Shown: positions 12,001 through 22,400, counted from the stretch's first letter. The stretch: 64,000 bases of DNA from Cladopsammia gracilis (GCA_022457155.1 JAJGOT010000342.1:452001-516000); one strand, 5' to 3'. Numbers and translations: made by a program. The notes: generated by a model from the sequence alone, not told the origin.

Positions 12001-15000
12001 TAAACTCATCAACTTCTGATTTTTCTGGAGAAATCCCAGAGGCTTTTTTTTCAAATCTATCCTTCTTTTTGAAATCTCTTTCTAAAATCTTCAGTCTGTC
12101 TCGTATGGACTTTTGAGACACATTAAAGTATGGTTTCTGTAATTGATTCAAACTTTCAGCTATTCGATCGAGGCAATGGCCCCTTTCACGGCTCCCAGGT
12201 TTAAACTTCCACAGCTCGAATAACATGACCTCCTTCCCTAACATGACATCGTGGTCGGAAGTCCATTTCATTTGTGAAGTCCTATATAAAATAAATAAGG
12301 ACATAAGCAAAAACTTTGTTAAAATCAAAATATTTAAATCGAATTTAAAACAAATTAAGCTTCTACATCGAAAAACTTGACATTTTCCAGCCGGTTTGTT
12401 GACATCAGAATTTCACAGACACTGCAGATTATCTACATGCATGGTCTTGTTGAAAAGACTAAAGCAATGGCTGTTGCAATAATACGCTACAGCTACATAC
12501 ATACATATATACTTTATTTGAAAAGGTCAAATAAATGGCAGCACAAGGCTGATGTTGATCTTTATCAAGTAAAGTGAAGATGCTCGCTCCGCCGGATCCT
12601 TTACTTGCGACTTCGCCGAGTTTGATCTTACAAATCAGAAAAGTTTTGAATGAAAAAGTTTAAATTTCCAGTAAAGATACAAAATTTATTTTAGGCTAAC
12701 AAATGAGCTTCAAAATAATGAAATATTCTGATAACCTTTGAGCACACGCTGCCGGCTCTTCTGACATCTCGCTGTGGAAGAAATGCAAAATAAAAATAAA
12801 TAATGACCAGAACTAGACTAAACAATCAGTTAAAAACTGTCTTAGATAAACTCTTACACTATGTTTTAAACTTATTTTTCGGTAAAGATAAAAAAGCGAC
12901 AAAGGAATAATCACAACAAACCTCATGATCCGAGTCGCGCCAAGACGACTTCTAATGGCATGTTATGCAGTCGTCGCCGTTCTGAAGACGACGCTTGATG
13001 TGACGAAACATCCGGTGGCGCATGCGTATAAAGTATTTTTAACTGCTGGCGTCGTCGTCGTGAAAGAAGTCGTCGATTCGTAAGCTCCCTAGTTCTGTCT
13101 GCAAAGGCGCGAAAACCCACTAAATAGCCAATCAGAAGCGTGATTAAATTGACTGAATACGTTAACATAATTTATGCATTAGGTTCGGCACATGTGAAGT
13201 TCGACGTATGAATCGAAGTCGATCTTTTGCCGTTCTGTTCGACAAGCTCAGTCGAATAGAACGGCAGAGTCGACCCAAATACAAAAGTGCCGTTCCTAAT
13301 TGATTCATACGTCGAACTTTATATGTGCCGAACCTAATTATTAGGTTCGGCACATGTAAAGTTCGACGTTTGAACCGGGCCTAAATGTCTTCCATGAAAA
13401 CGGCCATTTTTATGGTCGCTTGGATCGCTACGGTCGTTGGAGTTCAGTTGCTACGATCGCTACAATCCCTGAGTTAGAACTGAGTTAGTCTATCACAAGG
13501 ATCGTTGACGCTGCGATCTAGAATTTTTTAAAAAGTTGGCTCTTCCTTCCATTTCAGTGGGAATTTGACAATAAGGATAAAAACAGCGATGGTATTCTTG
13601 ACGAAGACGAGATTGGCAAAATGATTATTCCCGAGGAAGAAGACTGCATGTTGGGATTCTTGAAGTCATGTGACTATGATCAACAGCCAGGAATCAGTAA
13701 AACGGAATGGAGCACTTGTTTCCCGCCAATTGTGCGTGGTGAGTACGCATGCGCTAATCAGCGGAGCAATATATGAAAAAAAACCCGGCTGGATTGCTGA
13801 AGCGTCTTAATTTCAGCAGCTATACGCACAGCTCGCACTGGTCAATGTACTTTCAAACTGTGTATTCTGTTTGTATCCTGCTGAATAACTTACATTACAG
13901 TATATTATGAACAGGTTTTTCGGATTATCTGGAAGGAGTTTAAGGTCCCGTCCACACTACGCCGGATAAATTTGAAAACGGCGCTTTTACTTTGAAAACC
14001 GGCCTATCTCTTCCCCAGGATTTTTCCCCATTTCTAAGGAAGCTCGTAAGAGTTTTTTGCTTTCAATAGCGTGTCTAAATGACGAAATATTAAAAAATGA
14101 CGCAACCGGTGATATGGACAACTTTTGGATAGAGGCAAATGTCACCCAATTTTTTTGCCATGATCTACTCTGGAGAGCGTTTTCGAAAATTTCCGTTTTT
14201 AAAATGTTGTCCGTCCACACCGAAACACCTAGGCTAAGTTTTCAAATTATACTCTCTGGAGGGCTTTTTAGACAAGTTGCGTTTTCAGTGGACAATTTAT
14301 CTGTACGTATTAGTGTGGACGGAAGGCCTAACCGAAAATTTATCAAATTTATCAAATTTATCCGGCGTAGTGTGAACGGAGCCTAAGTGACAGCGGTGAA
14401 TTGACCAAAATTTCTACTGCCAGCTTTTCCGGGACGCGCGCGAAAAGCGTAAGCGAGAAAGTGCGTGCCCCTCACGCGCGCGTTCTCGAAATTGCCCGCT
14501 CTAAAATCTGCGGTTGCCACTCACACTACTGCCAGCTGAGAAATGTCGCGATTTTTTAACTTTTATCTGAGTTCTGTCAAAATTAACTGATAGCTGGGAA
14601 GTGGAAAAAACCTAACTGATAGCTGAAAAAAATGGCGGACAATTTAACTGATAATAGAGATTCCGGAACCTTTATTCAGGTCCTCTGGTCCAATGTTTGA
14701 TAGAAAAGCGTGATGGTGGTTTGGAAACCCTATCTTCATTAAGATAGATTTTTGGCGATTTTATTCCTACCTTTCTCTATATTTACTGCACCTTTCAATA
14801 ACATGAGGATTCGAAATTCAAATTTCCACCAACGGTTGCGTTTTACACTGCCGTCAATCATCTTAGCTTACCTCTCAGAAAACAGATCTTCACTTCAATG
14901 AGTTCAAATGGTCACTTCCGCACATTATGATTGGTAGATTTTGATCCATTTTGTTTGTTTCTTTTTTTAAATGGTCCGTTGGCTTTCGTATTAATTATGA

Positions 15001-15455
15001 TTGACGGCAGGGAATAACGCAACCGTTGGTGGGGATTTGAATTTCAAATTCCCCATGTTATTGAAAAACGCAGTAATGATTGGTTTGAAAATATAATTAT
15101 GTCAAACACTCGAAAGAGTGTTTCATCAGGTATCCAAACACTTCGAGATCGCGCCTCGTTTTTTCAACCCACTTCTTGGTGTTTGGAAATACTGTTGAAA
15201 CACTCTATTCCTCGTATTTGATATATTACTTCTGGGCTTTACTCGTCTTTGCCTCCTCCACACGGTTCGTTTCGGTTGAATGTTTCAATTTGTAGTTATT
15301 TACATTATAGTTGCTTTCATTTTCATTCTTTTTGGTTTGCTGTTTTACCTTTGTCATGACCAAGTAACTACTTTCTCTGTTTCCTTGCTTTTTACTAATC
15401 TTTTTCTTTTATTTCATTGTTTACAGAGCTTAATGAAGAGGACGTGGAATCGTAA
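3094..15455 (+). CDS. SPARC: SPARC/osteonectin-like secreted matrix protein (six coding exons)
   Basis: Coding exons: 3094-3147, 5147-5177, 6985-7203, 8658-8806, 13558-13738, 15427-15455. They join in frame to 220 aa. Residues 1-20 form a signal peptide (MHVGFLLIVLGIL). Residues about 29-100 are a follistatin/Kazal domain with ten cysteines (CDNIFC ... TTCVCPEVC ... GKC). Residues about 103-220 match the SPARC extracellular calcium-binding domain: an EF-hand loop DKNSDGILDEDE (158-169), then the disulphide-tied second hand CDYDQQPGISKTEW ending in STCF. The second loop has Gln where an acidic or Asn ligand is usual. SPARC proteins bind collagen and calcium outside the cell. This one is shorter than vertebrate SPARC (about 300 aa) because the N-terminal acidic region is nearly absent (only EQTTAAQN). 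Intron 4 holds a Harbinger transposon. A polyadenylation signal lies at 15733. The short exon 2 and the final nine-residue exon are the least certain parts. Confidence 0.87.
4736..4995 (+). repeat. CTCCCA-type interspersed repeat (family R1), SPARC intron 1
   Basis: The repeat begins AACCCTTTGACTCACAAGAG and closes near ACGCTGGGGAGTGAAGAG, so its ends are roughly inverted. The core, around GAAGAGGTTTCATTTGAATGG and ending with ACAGACTCAAAAGTTAGAAC, is present twice in tandem. Other copies: 6716-6935, 30190-30290, 33850-34560, 43000-43195, 48110-48320 (reverse), 50265-50330 (fragment), 54914-55182 and 60925-61175. Confidence 0.7.
5595..5971. mobile_element. CCCGGGGG-terminus element, copy 3, with perfect 8-bp target duplication
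   Basis: The left end is CCCGGGGGGGGCGGGAGTAC and the right end GAGTACCCCCTCCGGG. The 8-mer GTATAGAT occurs directly on both sides (5587-5594 and 5972-5979). Inside are about six units of the form GTCTTAAACAGGGTATC, different from the units of copies 1 and 2. The element lies in intron 2 of the SPARC-like gene and codes for nothing. Confidence 0.8.
6716..6935 (+). repeat. R1-family repeat, SPARC intron 2
   Basis: A single-core copy beginning TTAACCCTTTTATTCCGAAG, with the AAAGTACTGCCAAAGAGG and ACTCAAAAGTTAGAAC segments. Degenerate relative to the copies at 4736 and 54914. It ends about 50 bases before the follistatin exon. Confidence 0.65.
7864..7936 (-). repeat. tRNA-like sequence (SINE head or tRNA pseudogene)
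   Basis: On the minus strand a polymerase III A-box-like TGGTTCAAGCGG and a B-box GGTTCGAATCCC lie at tRNA spacing. The T-arm GTGGG-TTCGAAT-CCCAC is perfect, and the acceptor stem pairs six of seven positions (AGCCTCG with CGAGGTC). The anticodon arm does not form a clean five-pair stem, so a working tRNA is doubtful. The plus-strand ORF through it, reading TSVGFEPTTSRL, is a well-known artefact of tRNA-like sequence. Confidence 0.55.
8807..9249. other. Intron DNA with degenerate GATCGCTACG repeat
   Basis: The motif ATGATCGCTACG and variants recur at 8860-8945, and related GGATCGCTACGGTCG blocks reappear just beyond the Harbinger element at 13415-13470. This fits the Harbinger having landed inside an older repeat. 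No coding sequence is seen. Confidence 0.4.
9905..10984 (+). CDS. Harbinger (DDE_Tnp_4-type) transposase
   Basis: One uninterrupted 359-aa frame. The catalytic DDE triad is readable: Asp176 in GFIDGTV, Asp258 in YGDPAYP and Glu295 in VEWIFG. The family block YNGHKRVHSIKFQSVALPNG lies between the first and second. The N-terminal 100 residues (for example LTNDECKAEFRFFRNDIYKL) fit the usual Harbinger head. Such enzymes cut and paste their own element in the nucleus together with a Myb/SANT partner, which is encoded convergently at 11546-12271. No stop codon or frameshift is seen, so activity is possible. The first ATG of the frame was taken as the start; no upstream exon is needed. Confidence 0.9.
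   Translation: MPNFRETRACIAYAYRKGFINDREFALLYDAHTSKSPDFPYWKYERFDLDELTNDECKAEFRFFRNDIYKLADILQLPDEMITYNGLVVESIPALCMYLKRFAYPCRYNDMIPHFARPVPELCIITNHMNDWIYNRWHHLLTRYNHVLLSPANLVLYADAIHRSGAALENCWGFIDGTVRPVCRPGVNQRAIYNGHKRVHSIKFQSVALPNGLIGNLYGPVEGKRHDSGMLASSGLLQDLQRFSNSPITRLPMCLYGDPAYPLRAHLQGPYRGAALTQDQEDYNRSMSSARVSVEWIFGDIVNCFKFLDFKKNLKIGLSAVGKMYITCALLQNARTILYQSITSEYFGINPPALDEYFI
10985..11545. other. Spacer between the two Harbinger genes
   Basis: Non-coding AT-rich DNA with a T-run/G-run at 11065-11110. It separates the convergent transposase and SANT-like genes and presumably holds both 3' ends. Confidence 0.5.
11546..12271 (-). CDS. Harbinger Myb/SANT-like DNA-binding partner
   Basis: The frame starts best at Met (12271), opening MKWTSDHDVMLGKEVMLFEL, and gives 241 aa. 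The first 80 residues fit the Myb/SANT-like fold seen in Harbinger accessory proteins, with Trp3 and the DRIAESLNQL helix. The middle is a charged region with a basic cluster PPRKKRKQ that could be a nuclear localisation signal. The C-terminal 80 residues are a Gln/Met-rich coiled coil. In known Harbinger elements this protein brings the transposase into the nucleus and to the element ends. The frame stays open 19 codons upstream, but a splice acceptor (TTTATATAG) lies just before this Met, so a 5' exon is possible. Confidence 0.78.
   Translation of the reverse strand: MKWTSDHDVMLGKEVMLFELWKFKPGSRERGHCLDRIAESLNQLQKPYFNVSQKSIRDRLKILERDFKKKDRFEKKASGISPEKSEVDEFMEDYLERREEQEKQSETTSAEGRDKAAKEKASAEDMRDKAMERLAETKKRAGDDPPRKKRKQGSNETIEFLREASEKECELKKEELEFRKKQEESATTQQNLMFQQQHEMTRQFQEQMKNQQQQFQMMCQMFMQQQQTQNQALFELLKKQQ
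13941..14385. mobile_element. MITE with GTCCACACTACGCCGG termini
   Basis: The left end TAAGGTCCCGTCCACACTAC and the right end GTAGTGTGAACGGAGCCTAA are inverted, continuing into GCCGGATAAATTTGA. The length is about 445 bp with no credible ORF. It lies in the last intron of the SPARC-like gene. A related but distinct element is at 41453-42030. Confidence 0.7.
14784..15077. mobile_element. Foldback element
   Basis: The left arm (TTCAATAACATGAGGATTCG, then CAACGGTTGCGTTTTACACT) is repeated inverted at 14997-15077 (ATTGACGGCAGG ... CCCCATGTTATTGAAAAACG). Arms are about 75 bp round a spacer of about 120 bp. The inverted GAGTGTTTCATCAGGTATCC segment at 15117-15213 is a separate small hairpin just downstream. 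Confidence 0.6.
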
Positions 15456-15732
15456 AAGTAGTAAATTTGTTAAAAAAGTGAGCTTCTACGACACAACAGT
15501 TTAGCTAGATAAACGATGCAAGAGCCAGAACTAGGGTTTCAAATGTACATTACAATGTCAATTATTTTCTCATTTTTACCTGTCTATCGGCTTAAATCAG
15601 CCTCCTTTTTTGCCATTAGTAGATAGCAAATAAAGGTCAACCTTACTAAGGTTGAAAACAAGTCAAAGTTGGTACCAGACAAGTGCTTCTTTTAAACCTT
15701 TTTTTTTTTTAGTAGAATCATCTATATCAATT

Positions 15733-15738
15733 AATAAA
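15733..15738 (+). terminator. Likely polyadenylation signal of the SPARC-like gene
   Basis: AATAAA 278 bases after the stop codon at 15455. An alternative is CAAATAAAGG near 15630. Confidence 0.4.
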
Positions 15739-17683
15739 TGGCAACCGAATTATGTTGTTGATCCTTTATTTTGTTGTTATGAACTCCAACTGCACTTTGC
15801 ATCCAGTACTGATGTTAGCTGCTGATGCCGATGGTTAAAAGTGTTATTCCATTGCGATCCGATGCGACGCCAGCATGTTGCTTTGTCTCTCTACTTATTA
15901 ACATATTCTGATTTTCGGTTTATCCTGGCGATACCAGAAATCAGAAAGGCAAGATTGCGAACGAGTGACTAGATAGACAGTGAGCAGTCTTTTATTTTCG
16001 TTTTATATTTTTGGTTAGTCGAGCGACTGAGCGAGCGCGTGGTCCGACGAGCGTCGAAGCCGCGAGATCCCGCGCGTGCTCGCATAATAGCGACAGACCT
16101 ATGCGGTAAACAAATAAATAAATAAAGACTGCTCGCAGTTTTGTAACTAGACTATTGTCATGCGCAGTCTCGTGAAAGGGCTATATTTTTTTCCCAGAAC
16201 TTGCAGTACCAAAGCCTGAGAAAACAAAACTTGTCCTCTCTGCTTGGTCAACGGAGATTGAGGCCCCATACGTTAACTCTCTTACAGGCTAGAACAATCC
16301 ATATTTTGGTTAATCGTCAACAAAAACCTCATCCCAGGCCTTCTCCGCGGGGCGGGCGTAGAAACCTCTAAAGGAGAGAAGACCCTGTGTCGAGATTGCG
16401 TCAACAATGGATGGCGAACAATGAATCCCGTTCAATGTCATCAATTCATCAACAGCCTGTGTTTTAATAATAATGTATTACTTATTTTTAGTCGCGCTAA
16501 TTAGAACATAGACCCAAAAAAATGTTATTAAAGGAGATATACCGATAGAAACAGTACCTTTTTTTTTCATAGTAAGAACACGAACTCGACTCCACAAACA
16601 AGGAATATTCACAAATCTTCATAAATTATAATGTAGAACTAGTTCTTACCCAGATTCTGCTCGGTTCCGCATAATTGAAGCAACAGAACATAAATTGGAT
16701 CGGTTGTTAACGTTTCGTAGTTTCTGTTCTGTTGCTTCAATTTCTGTTTAGTATCTTTATTTCACTTCTCACGTCCTAAATACTATTCAATTGCTTCAAT
16801 TGCTGATGTCTTGATTTCAGTTTTGATGTCTTAAATTCTGTTCTGTTGCTTCAATTTCTTTTGTGATGTCTCAATTTCCGTTCCAATCTCTTCAGAAAAG
16901 AATTTGATGGCTTGTAACAAAATTGGAGGTTCTGCATAACACAATTTGAAAAATAATTTTGGCGGAGATCACCCATCATAGTGCGCTATGTAAGCCTAAG
17001 CCTAGCTGAGCCTAGCTGAGGTCAAATAATTCAATCCTGAGTGGGCATTTTAGATTTTCTTTTTTTACACTGTCGACACTGTACGTTATATAATTCTCAA
17101 TAATGTGTCCTACCTCCTTCTGAGCTATAGCAGGTAGACTGGGTAGACTCTACCTTTCTAAAATTGTAGCTGTTCCAGCATTAGGAGAGCGAATTCACAA
17201 ATATTACTACATAGGAGCCGTAGAATGCCTTCTCGATACATATCAACAATTCGCTCGAGTTATTCTCTGAATATCAACGTCTTCTTCAAAAATCGAACGC
17301 GGACAATATCAGCGTGATAGGTTGGGGAAACACATATCACTGCAAAGGACTAGTGCAGGCTATCCTTTATACGTTTTACGACATACATGAATATCAAACA
17401 CGAATAAATCCGTCAACACTAGACATGACCAGACAAAACTTGAGGGCGGAAACACATTTACTGACATATCACCACTTTTCCCTCAGTTTTTGTTGCTGTC
17501 CGGCTAAGTGATACTACGACAAAATTTCCATTAGTCGTAAGATAAGAAATTAATTATACGCATTTTCCCTTGTACTTGATTTGGGGCCGCACAGTCTCAG
17601 TGGACGAGAAATTGTCACGGTAACATCACTATAAGGTCATAATTGACATCTGTGATATGAACCCTCAGTGGGCATGTGCTAAA
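15739..17683. other. Intergenic DNA with hairpin and short repeats
   Basis: No host gene is seen. An imperfect hairpin spans about 15968-16152, where GTGAGCAGTCTTTTATTTT pairs with AAATAAAGACTGCTCGC. Between 16715 and 16905 the phrase GTTCTGTTGCTTCAATTTCT recurs in degenerate tandem. GCCTAGCTGA is doubled near 17000. The 65-aa frame at 17314-17511 has no coding character. Confidence 0.5.
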
Positions 17684-18685
17684 ACCCGGACGATGGACGA
17701 CAGACGATGGACGATGTCATGATAACGATGTCATGATATCAGTCTTCATGCAATGTGGTCACGCAATAAATATATTTTTGGTCACGCAATGTTGTCACAC
17801 AATAAATACGTTTTTGGGAACCTGGGGATGGCGAGTGGTAACCCAGTTTAGCGTGATGAACTCATCAGCGCGGCGGTGTTGGATGATTGACGTTATCGCA
17901 AACGATGTGAAAAACTTTAGTCCCATTTCAATATCAACGGACGAATCGTATAAAGTAACGAACTCATCAGTGCGGCGATGTTTTTGGTCACGCAATGTGG
18001 TCACGCAATAAATACGGGTTTTTTTTTTTGTGTGTATGGGCCCCTTCGAACCTGGGATGGGGGGTGGGTGGTCACGAAATCACGCAAGGGCGACTAAAAC
18101 ATTACAACTTCAAAGAACACAAAATGATGGTGAAAAACGTTTGTCTAATTTCATTTCTTCAAGGGCTGTTTCCCAAATTTTAGATGGACTTTGAAATTTG
18201 GAGTATGGGCGATGGACTGAGTTACTATCACGCAATAGATGACGGTTGAAATCCAGAGAATGGAAGAAGGTAGAGTCTTAGAACCCTAAAGATAAGATAA
18301 GATAAGAATGTCTTGCTCGACGCATTCATTTGATAGCATAGCGTGACAATAACATTGGCGATCGACGATACTCGTGACCACAAAAAACGTATTTATTGCG
18401 TAAACACATTGCGTGACCAAAAATATCGCCGCGCTGATGAGTCACGTTATACGATTCGTCCGTTTAAATCGAAATTGGACAAAAGTTTTTCACATTTGCG
18501 ATAACGTCAATCATCCAACACCGCCGCGCTGATGAGTTCGTGACGCTACACTCTCCAGGTTCCCTAAAACGTATTTATTGCGTGACCAAACATGTATTTA
18601 TTTCTTGATGGAAAAAACTGATATTTATCAAGACATCGTCTATCGTCCATCGTCTATCGTCCATCTTATCGTCTACCGTCCGGGT
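17684..18685. mobile_element. MITE-like element with GATGGACGA termini
   Basis: The left end ACCCGGACGATGGACGACAG and the right end (complement ACCCGGACGGTAGACGATAA) are inverted. Just inside, GGTCACGCAATAAATACG occurs repeatedly at both ends in opposite orientation, and the GAACTCATCAGCGCGGCGGT block occurs four times. About 1 kb long. The ORFs inside are repeat products. Confidence 0.65.
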
Positions 18686-18770
18686 ATAGCTGTGGACATT
18701 ATTTGAAACACCGCTGAAAAACTTGAGCGTAATCATGATAAGAACAGCATACCGATTATATTCGGGTATG

Positions 18771-19174
18771 CCGGGGGGGGGGGGGGTACTCCCCAAAATA
18801 CCCATATGGATATGTGCCGCCCAACGGGGTCGTGATTTTGGGACTCCTGATCTAGAACGGAGTATCCATTTTAGAGACGTTTCCTAGAACGGGGTGTAAT
18901 ATTTCGAACGCACGAATTCGAAAGCTTTAGATTATCAGCAGCCATATTTTCTAGAACGGGGTATTGAAATTGAAATTGTTTTATTCTTTTATTTACTCCT
19001 TCATCGCCTTGCCGTAAGGATCAGCTTGCCGTTTTCTGATTTTATTAAAAATTGACCTATTTCTACAACGGGGTATCATTTTAAGTGCAAATTCTTTCTT
19101 AAACGGGGGTACAAATTTGGAGACCAGGGCGGCACATACCCACCTAAAATATACCCGAGTACCTCCCCCCGGGG
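18771..19174. mobile_element. CCCGGGGG-terminus element, copy 4
   Basis: The left end is CCGGGGGGG...TACTCCCC and the right end CCCGAGTACCTCCCCCCGG. The internal units follow TCTAGAACGGGGTAT, again private to this copy. It contains a CTTGCCGTAAGGATC segment shared with the hairpin at 1124-1296. The flanks GGGTATG and GGTCTATG resemble a decayed duplication. Located just upstream of the NEMP gene. Confidence 0.7.
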
Positions 19175-19453
19175 TCTATGCATCTACGACCGCTTATCCC
19201 TTATGGTAACTTCCTCGGGAATTCGTACCAAGATTCCAAAAGCAAATGGTGTTTCTTTTAGCGCGAGGGCGACATTCGCCAATGTCGGCATTTTATTTCA
19301 TCGAGAATTTCTCCTGGAAGCGAAAAGCATAATTTGTGGGGAGGGGGAGGGGACAGGGACTGACGGGTCGACTGACGGGGAAACAGATCCGAATACCAGG
19401 CGATGAGCGCAGGCAACCGGTCAGCGGATATCACAGTAAGAAACGCGAAGAAA

Positions 19454-22400
19454 ATGGCGGCACGCGTTGCAAAGAAAGCTCTTCCGTTTTATGTTGTATT
19501 TTCTTCACTTATGTTTGTCGCAGCGAGCAGCGAAACATGCCAGCGTAAGTATTGAGACTTTTCTATATTGCTTGCAGTGACCGTTTTACCAGTGAACGTC
19601 AAAATGATGTTCTAGAAAGAAGTCTGAACGTTTTAAAATTTTGCGCTACCCAGCTCGATCTCATGCTACATGTCTTAACTCTTTGTTGCTAGTCTGTTGC
19701 GGGCATGCAAAAACAGATAGCACATCTCTGTCTCTTTCCTCTTTAAGTTTATCGAGCAGCGAAATTTTCAAAGCATGTTTTTCGCTGATCAATATTAATT
19801 AGCCCATTTTTAAACCCGGGTACCCAATCGATGACAATCGATGATCGGAAAAGCAATCGATAAATCGATATCAATCGATAAAATTAGCTAATTGATATCG
19901 ATCAATCGATAGTCAAACAAAATCGTTCATAAACTGGGCATAAACCTTCATAAATGGCGGATACATAGAAAATGTCTGGGTTAGGCAAAAAAGAAGTTCA
20001 ACTCCATAACATGTGTCGTCAAAGGATACCTCCACTGCCATTTTTCAGTGAACGTTGACAACGTTTTTACTACTTGTAAGTAGAAGGGGAAATGTGAAAA
20101 CACGTTTAAATTGTGGACGATGGTGGCTAACTTGGCCACCTTCAATCGGAGCTTGTGGATCCTCTCTGGCCACTACACACAAATATACATGTGTTAGTGA
20201 AGCTAGAAAGCAGATGAATATGATAAACATATAACAACAACTTATGCTACTATTGTTGGCAAGTTCTTTGCTAGCCAAGGTACAGTAGACCTTCAATTAC
20301 CAGAATTTTTTGTCTGTGAAGGTACCATTCAACCAGTTTCTGTTTCATAAAGTCTTTTAAAATGAGAGAAAGAAGAGAGAGAAGTCCTTCTTATTCTCAT
20401 GTTCTGATAAAATGTGTCAACAATCACTCTGTGGAAAGTCCTTTACAATAAATGTGGAATACTGAGCACTTATTCTTGTAGACTTGTAGACTCTGAAACG
20501 GGATAAAAATTGTAACCAATCGATACCAATCAATATCAGTTAAGCTATTGATTGCTATTGATAATCAATAACAATGGATAAGGTCACACAAATCGAATGG
20601 TTATCGATTATCAATATCAAATGTTTAATTGATATTGATTAATATCAATTGTCATTGATTATCGATTTCCTCGATTGGATACCCTGGGTTTTAAAATGAG
20701 ATTCAGTGAATCGTTGATTTAGAAACAAGCTTAACATATTTTAAGGAAATCCAGTAGCGATTCTTTTTCATGCATACTTTTTCATGCATACATGTACATA
20801 TTTACCCAAAAGTGTGGTACACTTGTGTATGTCTAGAGGTCTGGAGCACATCTGTGCAACTTCCCAATGAGTGAATCGCTCCTGATGAAGGGCTAGCACT
20901 TGAAACGTCATCTTTTGAATCTCTTCACAGTGGCCAATTATTTACCTATTGACTCGTTTTTTCTTTTTCTTGATTCATTCTGCCACCGACACAGCACCAC
21001 AGTTTCTTTAGAAACTAACCTCTTTGTTCCACAGTCATATAATGTATTTATGTGTGGTTCAAATTTTTCTTTGGTTTGAAAATTTTCAAACCAGTTTAAT
21101 TTTTATTTTCCTTTGTCTCAGGTTCATTATTATATTCTGAGACAAAGGAAAATAAAAATTAAACTGGTTTGAAAATTTTCAAACCAAAGAAAAATTTAAA
21201 CCACAACATTTACATCTTTCAACAGCTGTCTCTATTTCCGAACTTTCAAGAAAGATAAGTCTTCCTCTGCGGCATAGAAAGCACATAAATGTTTGTGTAC
21301 ATGGAGGGGAGGTCTCCCTCTCACGCTTATGGGGCAGTGTGAAAGTTGCTCTTAAATTCAACGAAACTGATGTACATTCTTACGAGGCTGAAAGGTGAGA
21401 TTGTTTGGTTACAATCAGATGTGCTGTATTGTTACAAATAATGCACTTATTTAAATATCAGCAGCTATGGAGGAGGGGAGGGATGGGGGAACAGAGATGA
21501 CTCAACAAATCCCAGTTGGTCTACAACTGATTACTGGAGCCATAAACATGGGTTTCATTAAGGCTCTAAACAGAAGGGCAATCAGTTATGACAGATGGGC
21601 AGAGTCATTCGAAGGTCCGGAGTCCCTTCCCTCTAGGGGGGTCTAAGGGCATACTCACCTGGAAATATTTAGAGATGCATTTTTCTGAAGAATAAAAAAA
21701 AGTTTTTTTTTTTTTTTTCAGTTAGAAATGTTTTATTTTAACAGAACATATACTGGAAAGGAAGAAGTAGCATGCTATTCATTTTCTTTGAGAAATAAAA
21801 TGGCTTGGTTGAGTTGCTACATGTGCATGTACATGTAACAGCCATGCAAAGTGATGTTTACAGCCTGTCCATTTGCCTAATGCCCTACCCTCAATGAAAC
21901 CCCTGCAAAAACGTTATGCAAACAAAAGCCAGACATACAATTTTGCAGTTTCTGCTGTTGAGAATTGTTCTTAACAAAACAGTCTAGCTCTGGCTTAAGG
22001 ATGAGGAATGTATAGATCTTGTGAGTCAAACATCATAAACATGAAATTGAACCAATACATGTAGTTGTAAATGGTAAAGAGCTTTATATTGTTAATCATC
22101 TTACATGTAGGCTTGCATGTATCCTTGTGATTTGCACTGGAATATCCATATCATTCAGTGAAATAATCAAGAAAGTGAATTTTTTTTATTATTTAAAGCA
22201 TCTCAGTTTTCTTTAGCATCACATAATCATGTACATGTACAATAAAAGGCCTGAAATTCTTGCCAAAGGCACTGTCAGCTTTGAGCGTTGTCAACATTGT
22301 CAGCTAGAGTGAGTACAGAAGCAACTTTTATCAAGGCTGTGCTCTGCGAATTATCACAGGGAGCCCTAGGGAAGCCCAACAATGAAATTTAGGGTGCTAA

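Larger units (their letters stand above)
9252..13381. mobile_element. PIF/Harbinger-type DNA transposon, apparently complete
   Basis: The terminal inverted repeats pair almost perfectly: GGCCCGGTTCAAACGTCGAA at the left and its complement at the right, followed on both sides by ACATGTGCCGAACCTAAT. A second, subterminal inverted pair (GAGCTTACGAATCGACGACT near 9689 and its complement near 13070) lies further in. The flanks are TTA|GGCC and GGCC|TAA, so a TA or 3-bp TWA target is likely. It carries two convergent genes, transposase (+) and SANT-like protein (-), the usual Harbinger layout. It sits in intron 4 of the SPARC-like gene. Confidence 0.88.

Noticed and set aside
13557..13558. Reading the Harbinger genes as part of the SPARC host gene
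   Set aside because: The host exons at 8658-8806 and 13558-13738 join in frame without them, and the inverted repeats delimit the transposon.
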